Of a stretch of 64,000 bases of DNA, positions 37,453-45,528 are shown in pieces (the stretch's first letter is position 1; every line of letters begins with the position of its first letter). The translations under genes were made by a program, and so were the position numbers. Where the stretch lies: NCBI GenBank assembly GCA_009781005.1, contig WQYX01000013.1:1-64000 (forward strand). The letters run 5' to 3'. Origin of the DNA: Polyangiaceae bacterium (GTDB lineage Bacteria > Myxococcota_A > Polyangia > Polyangiales > Polyangiaceae). Below the pieces are notes generated by a model. It was not told the DNA's origin. It searched no databases and saw only the letters and a list, made by a program, of their open reading frames with translations.

Positions 37453-39090
37453 ATGACGTTCTCTATGAGCCGCTCGAGGCTGCTTTTTCGCGACGGAGGC
37501 GAGCCACGCCTATTTTTGCCTACACTGATTGTGCTCCTCATCACGATCGCCGCGGGCTTTGCGTGCGTGGCTGTGATGAGGCGTCCGGAGACCGCCGAGG
37601 CTACTGCACAGGCTCTTTTGCACGCCGGCGCATTCGACAAGGCCGAAGCTGGCTATGCCGATCTCGTGCGCAAAGAACCCTCCGTGCCTCTCGTTATCGC
37701 GTTGATCGAGACGCATGCAATAGGGGTCGATGCAACGAACGCCCAGGCCCCGTTCGATGAGAAGGGGATGCCTGTGGAGGTCCGGCAGGACGCGAAAATG
37801 ATGAGCGAAGAAGAGCTCGACGCCATCATCGCAAACACGCCGCCGGACATTGCGATCGTCGCGCATTACTGGCTCGGCGTCGTTCGCCACGCCGTCACGG
37901 ACGACGCGCGCGCCGAGATCGTGCGCGGCGCTGCGCGCGAGCCGCCAGTGCCATGGCATAATCATTTGCTTGCTCGCGAAGCCGAAGAGCGCGCCGATGT
38001 CGAGAGCGCAGCCGAACACTATTTCCGCGAAGGACTTGCGTTCGACGAACGCAAGCACGACGTCAACCACGCACTGTCACTCTTGTTGAAGCTCGAAGCA
38101 TGGGACAGAGTTCGTGACTCTATCCTCGATCCGAAGGTAGCGAAGATCGTAAGTCCTCTGATTCGCTATCGCATCGCCGTGCATGATCACGACTGGCTGT
38201 CTGCTGTGCGATGGCTCGCCATGGAAAGCCTCCCGCCGCTGATTCCCAGCCCGCTGATACTCACCAGCATCACCGCACTCGCATGGATATTTTTCTGTCT
38301 CCGCCTTGGCAAAGTGGGAGAGCGCCCGGCGCTCAAACTTGCACTCTACCTCGTTGCTTTTGCACTTGGGGTGCTGAGCGTCGTGCCCACGCTCGCTCTC
38401 ATTGGCATTGAGGAAGCCACGCTGCGGATCGTCGAGACCGGGGATCCCGCGCGCGATATTCTCTTTTACGTTTTTGGCGTTGGTCTTCGCGAAGAAGCCT
38501 CGAAACTTGCTCTGTTCTTGCCATTGCTCTTCGTCGTTCGCCGTTACGGCGGCAAGCTCGACGTGCTCGTCACGGGTGCGCTCGTGGGTTTGGGTTTCGC
38601 TGCCACCGAGAACCTCGGCTACCTCGCAAGCGGCAATCTGCACACGGGACTTGGTCGATTCCTCACCGCCAACTTTCTCCATATGGCAATGACCGGAATC
38701 CTCGCAACGGCGCTGGACGATTTCGTCGCCGATCGCGAACGCTTCGCATCCGACTTCTCACGCACAACGTTGATGGTCGTAGGACTCCACGGTGCCTACG
38801 ACTTTCTCCTCGCGCACGAAGAGTTCGGCGGCACGTACATGGCCATGGTAGTCTTCGTCTTCTTGACGAAGCTTTTTTTGAATGCCGTTGATCACGCACG
38901 GCGACACGTCGACCGCGGGATTTCCATCTTGCATGCGTTTCTCTTCGCCGTCGCCGTCGTGACTGGTGTGACCTTCGTCTTTGCAACGGTCGCCGTTGGT
39001 CCCACGAACGCTGCCATAGCAATGACCGAAGGCCTGCTCGGCGTCGCCATCATCGTCTTCGTCTTCGTTCGCACTCTGCGTACAATGTAG
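37453..39090 (+). CDS. PrsW-like intramembrane metalloprotease with TPR-like N-terminal region
   Basis: A 545-residue membrane protein. One helix near residue 25 is followed by about 220 residues of helical repeats (AEAGYADLVRKEPSVPLVIA, AAEHYFREGLAFDERKHDVN). A helical membrane domain follows with PrsW motifs GLREEASKLALF (Glu-Glu), GLGFAATENLGYLA, NFLHMAMTG (His) and GLHGAYDF (His). PrsW cleaves anti-sigma factors at site 1 in Bacillus; the substrate here is unknown. The appended repeat domain is unusual and may recruit substrate. ATG at 37453 is chosen; 37465 is possible, and no ribosome site is decisive. Confidence 0.82.
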   Translation: MTFSMSRSRLLFRDGGEPRLFLPTLIVLLITIAAGFACVAVMRRPETAEATAQALLHAGAFDKAEAGYADLVRKEPSVPLVIALIETHAIGVDATNAQAPFDEKGMPVEVRQDAKMMSEEELDAIIANTPPDIAIVAHYWLGVVRHAVTDDARAEIVRGAAREPPVPWHNHLLAREAEERADVESAAEHYFREGLAFDERKHDVNHALSLLLKLEAWDRVRDSILDPKVAKIVSPLIRYRIAVHDHDWLSAVRWLAMESLPPLIPSPLILTSITALAWIFFCLRLGKVGERPALKLALYLVAFALGVLSVVPTLALIGIEEATLRIVETGDPARDILFYVFGVGLREEASKLALFLPLLFVVRRYGGKLDVLVTGALVGLGFAATENLGYLASGNLHTGLGRFLTANFLHMAMTGILATALDDFVADRERFASDFSRTTLMVVGLHGAYDFLLAHEEFGGTYMAMVVFVFLTKLFLNAVDHARRHVDRGISILHAFLFAVAVVTGVTFVFATVAVGPTNAAIAMTEGLLGVAIIVFVFVRTLRTM

Positions 39091-39125
39091 GAGAATCAAC
39101 GCGCGTCCCATCGCGCGGAAAAGAA

Positions 39126-39926
39126 ATGGTAACGTCCTTATTTATGTCCGGAGCAAATCATCGAGGCAAGGTTGCAGGCATCGCGTTCGCAATGGCAACG
39201 GGGACAATCCTCGTCGTTGCGTCGTGTGGCGGTTCGTCGAACGCGTCGAGCTCGAATGGAGGGGCCACGGGCGGAACTTCCGGCATCCAGCTCGGCGACG
39301 ATCACACCGGTATTTTCAATGATGGTCCGGTCGATTGGGCAGAAACGGAATGGCATAACGGGTGTGCCGGTGACGACGGCTACCCCCAGGAGATTCAGAA
39401 TATCGACGGCAACTTCCTTGGCGGCGTGAGCAACGAAGTCGGCGCCGAGCTGTTTTGCGATGCGTGCGTCGAAATCGCGGCTGCCAATGGAAAGAAATTG
39501 ATCGTGCGCGTCATCACGTATGGTGTCGTGAACCAGCCAGGCGATATGGATCTCAGCCCGGAAGCCTACAATGCCCTGCGCACGAGCGACGACGAGGCCG
39601 CACGCGAGATGACCTGGCACCTCGTCACGTGCGCGGACACCAATCCGATTTATTTCCAGTTCCAAGTCGGGTCGAATACCGGCTGGTCGCGCTTCTGGGT
39701 TCGAAACCCGCGCGCGGCGATCGCGAAGGTTGAGGTACAAAGCCACAATCACTCCTCGTTCACCGCACTCACACGTGAATCAGACGGTGCCTTCGTGGAC
39801 TACAGTGGCTTCGGCAATGGGGCATTCATGCTGCGCATAACAGGGGTTGACGGCAGTACGCTCGATCAATCTTTCAATAGCTACCCTTCCGGCCAACTGA
39901 TCAAAGGCTCCACCAACCTGCAATGA
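39126..39926 (+). CDS. Bacterial expansin-like lipoprotein
   Basis: A 266-residue exported protein. A hydrophobic segment ends VVASCGG, a likely lipobox, followed by a Ser/Gly/Asn linker. The expansin two-domain layout follows: WHNGCAGDD, NIDGNFLGG, CDACVEIAA and the MDLSPEAYNAL motif of domain 1, then VRNPRAAIAKVEVQ and FVDYSGFGNGAFMLRITGV of domain 2. Expansins loosen cell-wall polysaccharides without hydrolysis. The Asp of MDLS is kept, but the other Asp expected in TDL appears as ITYG. Secretion to the cell surface is predicted; binding plant or fungal wall material is inference. Confidence 0.82.
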   Translation: MVTSLFMSGANHRGKVAGIAFAMATGTILVVASCGGSSNASSSNGGATGGTSGIQLGDDHTGIFNDGPVDWAETEWHNGCAGDDGYPQEIQNIDGNFLGGVSNEVGAELFCDACVEIAAANGKKLIVRVITYGVVNQPGDMDLSPEAYNALRTSDDEAAREMTWHLVTCADTNPIYFQFQVGSNTGWSRFWVRNPRAAIAKVEVQSHNHSSFTALTRESDGAFVDYSGFGNGAFMLRITGVDGSTLDQSFNSYPSGQLIKGSTNLQ

Positions 39927-40002
39927 AATGCGAGCGGTGAAATGCGTTCAGGGAGTTCCGCTGCGACATCAGAGTTCTGCAACGCTCGCGCGTAGGGGAT
40001 TC

Positions 40003-40452
40003 TCAATCACTTGCGCTGCACGTGGCTTGGCGACCGTTGACGTTTGAGCACGTGGCGGCCGATCCGCAAATGGATTGACATGCACATGTGACATCACCCC
40101 CGCAGCTCTCCGGGATATCGCGGCAGCCCTGCAAAACCGGTGTGCAGTTCGGGTTGAGGCAGCCCGGTACGCCGCTCACGCCGCACACGGTCGGTGTCCA
40201 CCCGGTGGGGCAGGTCGAGGCTTGCACGCAGGCATCATTCGTGGAGCACTCACGATAAAGACATATCTGCGTCGAGGTGCAGGTGCTCGGCCCGCACACG
40301 CCCGAATCCGGATCGTCCGTCGAGGCATCATCCGCGCACGCAGCCACGAGACCAGAGCTCGTGACGAGAGCACCTGTGACAAGAACAGTTGTTATCGCAG
40401 AGAAACCAAGACCCGTAGCGAGCAACGCCAACATCTGCAGCGGTTTGCGCAT
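40003..40452 (-). CDS. Cys-rich secreted or lipid-anchored protein
   Basis: A 149-residue protein with signal MRKPLQMLALLATGLGFSAI, a second hydrophobic stretch and ACADD. The mature part has about 16 cysteines in short spaced groups (CGPSTCTSTQICLYREC, CLNPNCTPVLQGC, CACQSICG), suggesting a disulfide-rich domain of the kind common in myxobacterial surface proteins. No known family is recognised. The start at 40452 is chosen for the signal peptide; upstream codons overlap the DUF2752 gene. Confidence 0.65.
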   Translation of the reverse strand: MRKPLQMLALLATGLGFSAITTVLVTGALVTSSGLVAACADDASTDDPDSGVCGPSTCTSTQICLYRECSTNDACVQASTCPTGWTPTVCGVSGVPGCLNPNCTPVLQGCRDIPESCGGDVTCACQSICGSAATCSNVNGRQATCSASD

Positions 40453-40484
40453 GAGGGCCTTTCTACCGCGATCGCCCGCAGTCG

Positions 40485-41024
40485 TCATACGTCTTGTACG
40501 GGGCCGCCAAATGCCCCAGCAAAGCGCGCAACCCACAACGCGAACAGGAGGAGCGCGACGACGACGAGAATCATGCGTGTAAAGCGCATACGCATGGAGG
40601 TTCCCCACGCGCCCGACCGCAGGTAACCCGCGATCTCGATGCCGGCGAATATCACGGCGACGGACAAAACGAGCCACACGAGCGGATGCATGACTGTCGC
40701 CGCGGTGAAATCACCGCGCAGCAAAAGGCGGGTCGCACGCGTGAGACCACACGTTGGGCATGGCAGCCCCGTTGCGAGGTGCAACGGGCACGGCCAACCA
40801 ACGAACAAGATGAAGGCGGCAAGCGCACCAATCGCCAAGAGCATGTTTCCCAGCCTGCTGCGCGCCGCGATGCCAGCATCGACGGCGCCTTCGGCGCTGT
40901 CGGCCCCGCCTGCGGCGGGGACCTCAGGGGGCCCTGCGGTGCCTGCGCACGTACGACGAGTACGCTTTCGCGGGCTCCTCGGGCCCGCCTTGGCCTCACG
41001 TCGCTCGCGACGGCTGGTAAACAT
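40485..41024 (-). CDS. DUF2752 membrane protein with repeat-encoded N-terminus
   Basis: The core is DUF2752: a helix, then CPLHLATGLPCPTCGLTRA with its Cys-Pro-x-Cys-Gly signature, then two further helices. Function is unknown; the family often contacts thioredoxin-fold or secretion components in other genomes. If translation starts at 41024, the first about 60 residues (Arg-rich, then Pro/Ala/Gly) come from palindromic element D. A second ATG at 40844, also within the element arm, gives a normal 119-residue protein beginning MLLAIGALAAFILFVGWPCP. Either way the element supplies the start codon. Confidence 0.75.
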   Translation of the reverse strand: MFTSRRERREAKAGPRSPRKRTRRTCAGTAGPPEVPAAGGADSAEGAVDAGIAARSRLGNMLLAIGALAAFILFVGWPCPLHLATGLPCPTCGLTRATRLLLRGDFTAATVMHPLVWLVLSVAVIFAGIEIAGYLRSGAWGTSMRMRFTRMILVVVALLLFALWVARFAGAFGGPVQDV

Positions 41025-41028
41025 GCTC
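40839..41028 (-). repeat. Copy D of the mosaic palindromic element
   Basis: Arms GAGCATGTTTCCCAGCC and a right arm whose complement is GAGCATGTTTACCAGCC, with CTGCTGCGCG and TCGCTCGCGACGG just inside, as in copies A and B. The central part keeps CTGCGGTGCCTGCGCACGTA and GTACGCTTTCGCGGG, and has an additional hairpin CCCCGCC-TGC-GGCGGGG. At 190 bp it is the longest uninterrupted copy. It covers the 5' end of the DUF2752 gene. Confidence 0.8.
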
Positions 41029-41063
41029 TAATGGCGCGACCGCGTCCTTACCCTGCCTCGGCA

Positions 41064-42440
41064 CTACTGCTCTTTTCGGAGCGGACGACCCTGGCTGTCG
41101 GTGAACTTGCCTAGAAGCAACATGATGAAATCGTACAGCGCCCAGAGGCCGCAACCACCCAATGTAAGGAGCTGGATGACTCCATACAGGGTGTACCCCG
41201 TGTAGAAGCGGTGAACACCGAGACCGCCGAAGAAGAAGCAGAGCAGCACCGTCACCATCCATGACTTGTCGCTCTGCCCCATCATTGCACCCGGCGGCGG
41301 CCCGCCCATCATCATGGGGGCACCTCCGTACGGTTGCATGGGTCCGCCCGGGTACGGTGGTGAGTATGGCTGCGCACCCATGCCTTGGTTGAATTGGCCT
41401 TGGTTGGGTTGGCCCTGGTTGAATTGGTTGCCGAAATCGCTGAGGGCCTGACCCATCTGGTTGAAGCCCTGATTGATTTGACCCGCGAAATCCTGCGGAG
41501 GCGCACCATAAGGCGGTTGCCCTGCCATAGGACCTGCCATGGGGGGAGCAGGCGTGGGAGGATATGGAGGGGGAGGCGCACCCCATCCTGCCGGATCTTG
41601 TGGCGGGGGCGGTGGCACGGGAGGAGGACCGTAGGGATTGTCCAATGGCGGGGGGGCACCCCATCCTGGTGGCTCTTGCGGAGGACCCTGCGGTGGTTGC
41701 GGTTGTGGAGGCGGCGCGCCGTACGAGCTGTCGGCCACTGCAACGGGTGGTGGAGGCACACCAGGCATGGTCTCGACCGGAGGTGCACCAAAGGCTGGCG
41801 CGGGGGCTGCACCAAAGGCTGGCGCAGGAGCTGGGGAAAAGGCTGGCGCGGGGGCTGCACCAAAGGCCGGCGCAGGGGCTGGAGAAAAGGCTGGCGCGGG
41901 AGATGGAGAAGGAGATGGAGCGACAGCAAACGGGGGCACCTCGACCGCCACCGTGGCACCGAGTGGGTTCAGGGGCTCATCCGCTCCTGTTCCAGGAGGA
42001 GGCGATCCGCCGTAGTTCGGCATCACCTGCGGGGCAACCCCCACGATGGTTCCTTTGATTCGGCGTGACGGCGGAGGCGCTGCACCCGTGGCACCCGTGG
42101 CAGACGGACCAGAGCCCGCCGGGCCACCGACGACCGGTGCTGCCGGCGGCGCAGGTGGCAGCGCGTCCGCCACGAACGGCGGCGGCGGCGGAACGGGAGG
42201 CGATTGGTTCATCGCCGGGTTACCGGCGAGCGGCGCCGGCGGCGCGCCCGCCGCGAACGACGGACCACCTTGCGGCGGCGGAACGGCTTGCGGTGAAACG
42301 GGCGACGACTGATTCACCATCAGCATCGTGCCTTTGAACGATTTCCCGGGCGGCGGCCCCTTTATCGGGAGCGCGAAGTGGCACTTGAGACACGACGTTA
42401 CCGTTTCCGGATTTTGGGCTCCACATTGCGGACAGAACAC
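41064..42440 (-). CDS. Zinc-ribbon, Pro-rich, TM2-domain membrane protein
   Basis: A 458-residue protein in three parts. A zinc ribbon comes first ([20 protein letters not shown], four Cys). A Pro/Ala/Gly-rich low-complexity region of about 330 residues follows, and then a C-terminal TM2 domain with two helices ([38 protein letters not shown]). The GTG at 42440 has GGGAGG at the right distance and starts exactly at the zinc ribbon; longer starts add unrelated residues. The middle carries a 24-bp tandem repeat. Cytosolic zinc ribbon plus TM2 suggests a membrane sensor or scaffold; function is unknown. Confidence 0.8.
   Translation of the reverse strand: MFCPQCGAQNPETVTSCLKCHFALPIKGPPPGKSFKGTMLMVNQSSPVSPQAVPPPQGGPSFAAGAPPAPLAGNPAMNQSPPVPPPPPFVADALPPAPPAAPVVGGPAGSGPSATGATGAAPPPSRRIKGTIVGVAPQVMPNYGGSPPPGTGADEPLNPLGATVAVEVPPFAVAPSPSPSPAPAFSPAPAPAFGAAPAPAFSPAPAPAFGAAPAPAFGAPPVETMPGVPPPPVAVADSSYGAPPPQPQPPQGPPQEPPGWGAPPPLDNPYGPPPVPPPPPQDPAGWGAPPPPYPPTPAPPMAGPMAGQPPYGAPPQDFAGQINQGFNQMGQALSDFGNQFNQGQPNQGQFNQGMGAQPYSPPYPGGPMQPYGGAPMMMGGPPPGAMMGQSDKSWMVTVLLCFFFGGLGVHRFYTGYTLYGVIQLLTLGGCGLWALYDFIMLLLGKFTDSQGRPLRKEQ
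41797..41916 (-). repeat. 24-bp tandem repeat within the TM2 gene
   Basis: Five 24-bp units alternate between two types, GGCGCGGGGGCTGCACCAAA-type and GGCGCAGGAGCTGGGGAAAA-type, encoding eight-residue AFGAAPAP and AFSPAPAP blocks. Copy number could vary between strains without a frame change. Confidence 0.85.
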
Positions 42441-42697
42441 GAAAAAACCTCCCGCCACCGACCAAGTGACGCAACGAAGCGATGAGTCGGCATGGAGCAT
42501 AGCGGCACCAGAGCGCAATCGGGAAGAGGAGAAGAGGAAGGAAAGATCCGCGGCGAAGCAGAAGAACGTCCGTGCTCTTCGACGAGCTCCCAACGTGAAC
42601 GGCTCATGCGCCGTTCGTCCCTCCTTGACATACGCCACACCTTCGCTTTAGCGTGCGCGCGAAAACCCCGATTTTCCCGGCTGTTTTCCCTCTGCCC

Positions 42698-43177
42698 ATG
42701 CCCTTCGCACTAAACCCCGAACGAGACCGTGAGCTCGACGAAATTCTCACGCGGTACCCAACGAAAATGGCCGCATGCATCCCGGCGCTTCATCTCTGCC
42801 AGGATCAAAACGGCTGGATCAGCGATGAGGTCATCGCTTGGGTTTCCGGTAGGCTCGACCTTCCGCCTGCCCACGTGAAAGGCGTCGTGACGTTCTACAC
42901 GCTCTTCAATCAAGAGCCTGTCGGCAAACATCAGGTCTGGGTGTGTCGCACGTTGCCGTGTGCGCTTCGTGGCGCCGGCGACGTGCTCGGACATTGCCAG
43001 AAACGTCTCGGCATCAAGGAAGGAGAAACGACCGCCGACGGCAAGATCACGCTGCGCACGGCCGAGTGCCTAGCAAGCTGCGGAACCGCGCCAATGATGC
43101 AAGTCGACAAAGAATATCACGAGAACTTGACCCTCGAAGAGGTCGACAAGATTCTCGACAAGCTCCGGCAGGGCTGA
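42698..43177 (+). CDS. nuoE: NADH-quinone oxidoreductase subunit E
   Basis: A 159-residue peripheral-arm subunit of complex I. It binds a [2Fe-2S] cluster through Cys83 and Cys88 (CRTLPC) and Cys124 and Cys128 (CLASC). The thioredoxin-like fold includes HVKGVVTFYTLFN. It works with NuoF in electron entry from NADH. The ATG at 42698 matches family length; no clear ribosome site is seen. First gene of nuoEFJKLMN; the 257-bp divergent spacer to the TM2 gene holds no gene I recognise. Confidence 0.95.
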   Translation: MPFALNPERDRELDEILTRYPTKMAACIPALHLCQDQNGWISDEVIAWVSGRLDLPPAHVKGVVTFYTLFNQEPVGKHQVWVCRTLPCALRGAGDVLGHCQKRLGIKEGETTADGKITLRTAECLASCGTAPMMQVDKEYHENLTLEEVDKILDKLRQG

Positions 43178-43189
43178 GAGCGAGCCGAA

Positions 43190-44557
43190 ATGCTGAAGCG
43201 AACGAACTACCTTACCAAGGTCTACGGGATGCCGAACGGTTGGCAGCTCCCGACGTACGAACGCGAATCACGCGGATACGAGACTGCGCGGCGCGTGCTC
43301 ACGACGATGACGTCCGAGCAGGTCGTCGCTGAAGCGAAGAAGGCAAACATTCGCGGACGCGGCGGCGCGGGCTTTCCCATGGGCATCAAGTGGAGCTTCA
43401 TGCGGCCACACCCAACGAAGCCCGCTTATCTCGTCGTCAACGCGGACGAAGGCGAACCGGGAACGCACAAAGACCGCACGCTGATGGAGCAAAATCCGCA
43501 CGCCATCGTCGAGGGCTGCATCATCGGCTGCTACGCGATTGGCTCGCACACCGCGTACATCTTCGTGCGCGACGAGCTGCATCTGTCGAAGGCGCGGCTC
43601 TGGGGTGCAATCAAAGAGGCAAAGGCGAAAGGGTACCTTGGCCCGCGCCCCTTCGGCAAAAATTACGCGGTCGATGTCGTCGTGCACACCGGCGCCGGCG
43701 CGTACATCTGTGGAGAGGAAACCTCGCTCCTCAACTCGCTCGAAGGTCGTCGCGGCGAGCCTCGCCTCAAGCCTCCGTTCCCTGCGCAAGCCGGTGCATT
43801 TGGATGCCCAACGACGGTGAACAACCTCGAGACGATCGCCGCGGTGCCAACGGCATTCATGCTTGGCTGTGAGGAGTTCAGCAAGCTCTCGGCCATTCAC
43901 CATCTGAACGACGGCGGCGTACGCCTCTTCGGCGTCAACGGGCACGTGAAGAAACCGGGCGTCTTCGAGTGCGCCGTGGGTCTCACGCTCCGCGAGCTGA
44001 TTTACGATCTCGGCGGCGGCATCAAAGACGACAAAGAACTTTTCGCCATCATTCCGGGCGGATCATCGACGCCCGTGCTGCGCGCCGAGGACGTCGTTCA
44101 CGCACCGGACGAAAAATCACCGCTGCATTCATGGCACGGCAAAAGCGTCCTCGACGTGCCGCTCGGCGTCGACACGTTCCGCGGCATTGGCACCATGCTC
44201 GGTACGTGCTGCGCAACGGTCATGGCCGAAGGCACGGATCCCGTCTTGGCTTTTCATAATTTGATGCGGTTTTATCGTCATGAGTCTTGCGGTCAATGCA
44301 CGCCCTGCCGCGAAGGTTCGGCCTGGCTCTTTCGCATTGCCGAAAAGCTCGTTGAAGGCACCTGTTCGATGGACGAACTGAACCAGCTCCATGATGTTGC
44401 GAACAACATCATGGGCAACACGATCTGCGCGTTCGGTGAGGGCACCGCAATGCCAGCTCTCGGATTCCTCAAGAAGTTTCGCAAAGAGTTCGAGGCCTAC
44501 GTCAAAGGCGAGCGACACGGCAAAGACGCGCGCCTAACCACTGGGCCCCTTTCCTGA
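43190..44557 (+). CDS. nuoF: NADH-quinone oxidoreductase subunit F
   Basis: The 455-residue NADH-oxidising subunit. The FMN/NADH site has RGRGGAGFPMGIKW (residues 56-68), NADEGEPGTHKDR (84-96) and GAGAYICGEETSLLNSLEG. The N3 [4Fe-4S] cluster is bound by ESCGQCTPCREG plus the later Cys in GNTICAFGEG. It transfers hydride from NADH to FMN, then electrons onward. It follows nuoE by 12 bp. Unlike the classical order, nuoG, nuoH and nuoI do not follow. Confidence 0.97.
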   Translation: MLKRTNYLTKVYGMPNGWQLPTYERESRGYETARRVLTTMTSEQVVAEAKKANIRGRGGAGFPMGIKWSFMRPHPTKPAYLVVNADEGEPGTHKDRTLMEQNPHAIVEGCIIGCYAIGSHTAYIFVRDELHLSKARLWGAIKEAKAKGYLGPRPFGKNYAVDVVVHTGAGAYICGEETSLLNSLEGRRGEPRLKPPFPAQAGAFGCPTTVNNLETIAAVPTAFMLGCEEFSKLSAIHHLNDGGVRLFGVNGHVKKPGVFECAVGLTLRELIYDLGGGIKDDKELFAIIPGGSSTPVLRAEDVVHAPDEKSPLHSWHGKSVLDVPLGVDTFRGIGTMLGTCCATVMAEGTDPVLAFHNLMRFYRHESCGQCTPCREGSAWLFRIAEKLVEGTCSMDELNQLHDVANNIMGNTICAFGEGTAMPALGFLKKFRKEFEAYVKGERHGKDARLTTGPLS

Positions 44558-44578
44558 TCTGACGGCGAAGGAGAAGCC

Positions 44579-45220
44579 GTGAACCCGACCGACCTTGCAC
44601 TTGGGCAGGCCTATTTCTGGATTTGCGCTGTTGTCGCGCTCGCGGGCGCCTTCATCACGGTGTTCGCGAGGAACCCGATCCGCGGAGCGATGGGCTTGCT
44701 CGCGATGGTTCTCTCCGTCGCCGGCCTGTTCCTCGCGCTGAACGCGCAGTTCCTCGCCGCCATCCAGGTCATCGTTTATGCAGGCGCCATCGTCGTTCTC
44801 TTCATCTTCGTCATCATGCTCCTTGGGCCGAGTGCCACGGCGCCGCGCGATGCGCGCGGACGTGTCCCGCGCACCATCGGTGCCGTTCTCTTCGTCGCCC
44901 TCGGCCTCACGGCGATGGCGCTGGTCATTCGCACGGCGCCTCCCCTGCCCGCTTCACCGAAGGCACGTCTGCTCGCCGACGTTCCGGCGGACTTCGGCAG
45001 CATCGAGAAATTCGGATCCGTTCTCTTTGGTCCAGCGCTCGTGCCGTTCGAGCTCTCGAGCGCCCTCATCATGGTGGCGATCATCGGCGCCGTTGCCGTC
45101 GCGCGCGGCCGCACGCGCAAAGAGAAAGAGTTCGCTCGGCATGAAGCGGAAAAAACCGCGGACGATCACGAGAAGATCGCTCTCGGCACTGCCGCGCACA
45201 GCCCGGAGGTTCACCCGTGA
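44579..45220 (+). CDS. nuoJ: NADH-quinone oxidoreductase subunit J
   Basis: A 213-residue membrane-arm subunit with five helices. The conserved helix-3 region IQVIVYAGAIVVLFIFVIML contains the pi-bulge motif important for coupling. The C-terminus extends about 40 residues as a charged His/Glu-rich tail. GTG start behind GAAGGAGAAG. Its stop overlaps the nuoK start (GTGA). Confidence 0.95.
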   Translation: MNPTDLALGQAYFWICAVVALAGAFITVFARNPIRGAMGLLAMVLSVAGLFLALNAQFLAAIQVIVYAGAIVVLFIFVIMLLGPSATAPRDARGRVPRTIGAVLFVALGLTAMALVIRTAPPLPASPKARLLADVPADFGSIEKFGSVLFGPALVPFELSSALIMVAIIGAVAVARGRTRKEKEFARHEAEKTADDHEKIALGTAAHSPEVHP

Positions 45221-45522
45221 TCCCCGTCGAATACTACGTCACGCTGAGCGCACTGCTCTTCACCATTGGCGGAGCAGGCTTCCTCTTTCGGCGCAACGTA
45301 TTGGTTGCGCTGATGAGCATCGAAATCATGTTGAACGCGGTCAACCTCGCGCTCGTCGCGTTCAATCGCACCCTGCAAAACGCACAGACCGGTCAACTCT
45401 TCGCCTTCTTCCTCATCGCCGCCGAGGCCGCCGAAGTCGCTGTCGGTCTCGCCATCGTTCTCTCGCTCTACCGCATTCGAAACACCGTGCGCTCGGACGA
45501 AGCGAACCTCCTCAAGAACTGA
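45217..45522 (+). CDS. nuoK: NADH-quinone oxidoreductase subunit K
   Basis: A 101-residue three-helix subunit of the proton-pumping arm. The essential glutamates are in VALMSIEIMLNAVN (helix 2) and AAEAAEVAVGLAI (helix 3). The GTG start has GGAGG upstream inside the end of nuoJ. Six bp separate its stop from nuoL. Confidence 0.96.
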   Translation: MIPVEYYVTLSALLFTIGGAGFLFRRNVLVALMSIEIMLNAVNLALVAFNRTLQNAQTGQLFAFFLIAAEAAEVAVGLAIVLSLYRIRNTVRSDEANLLKN

Positions 45523-45528
45523 ACCGCC

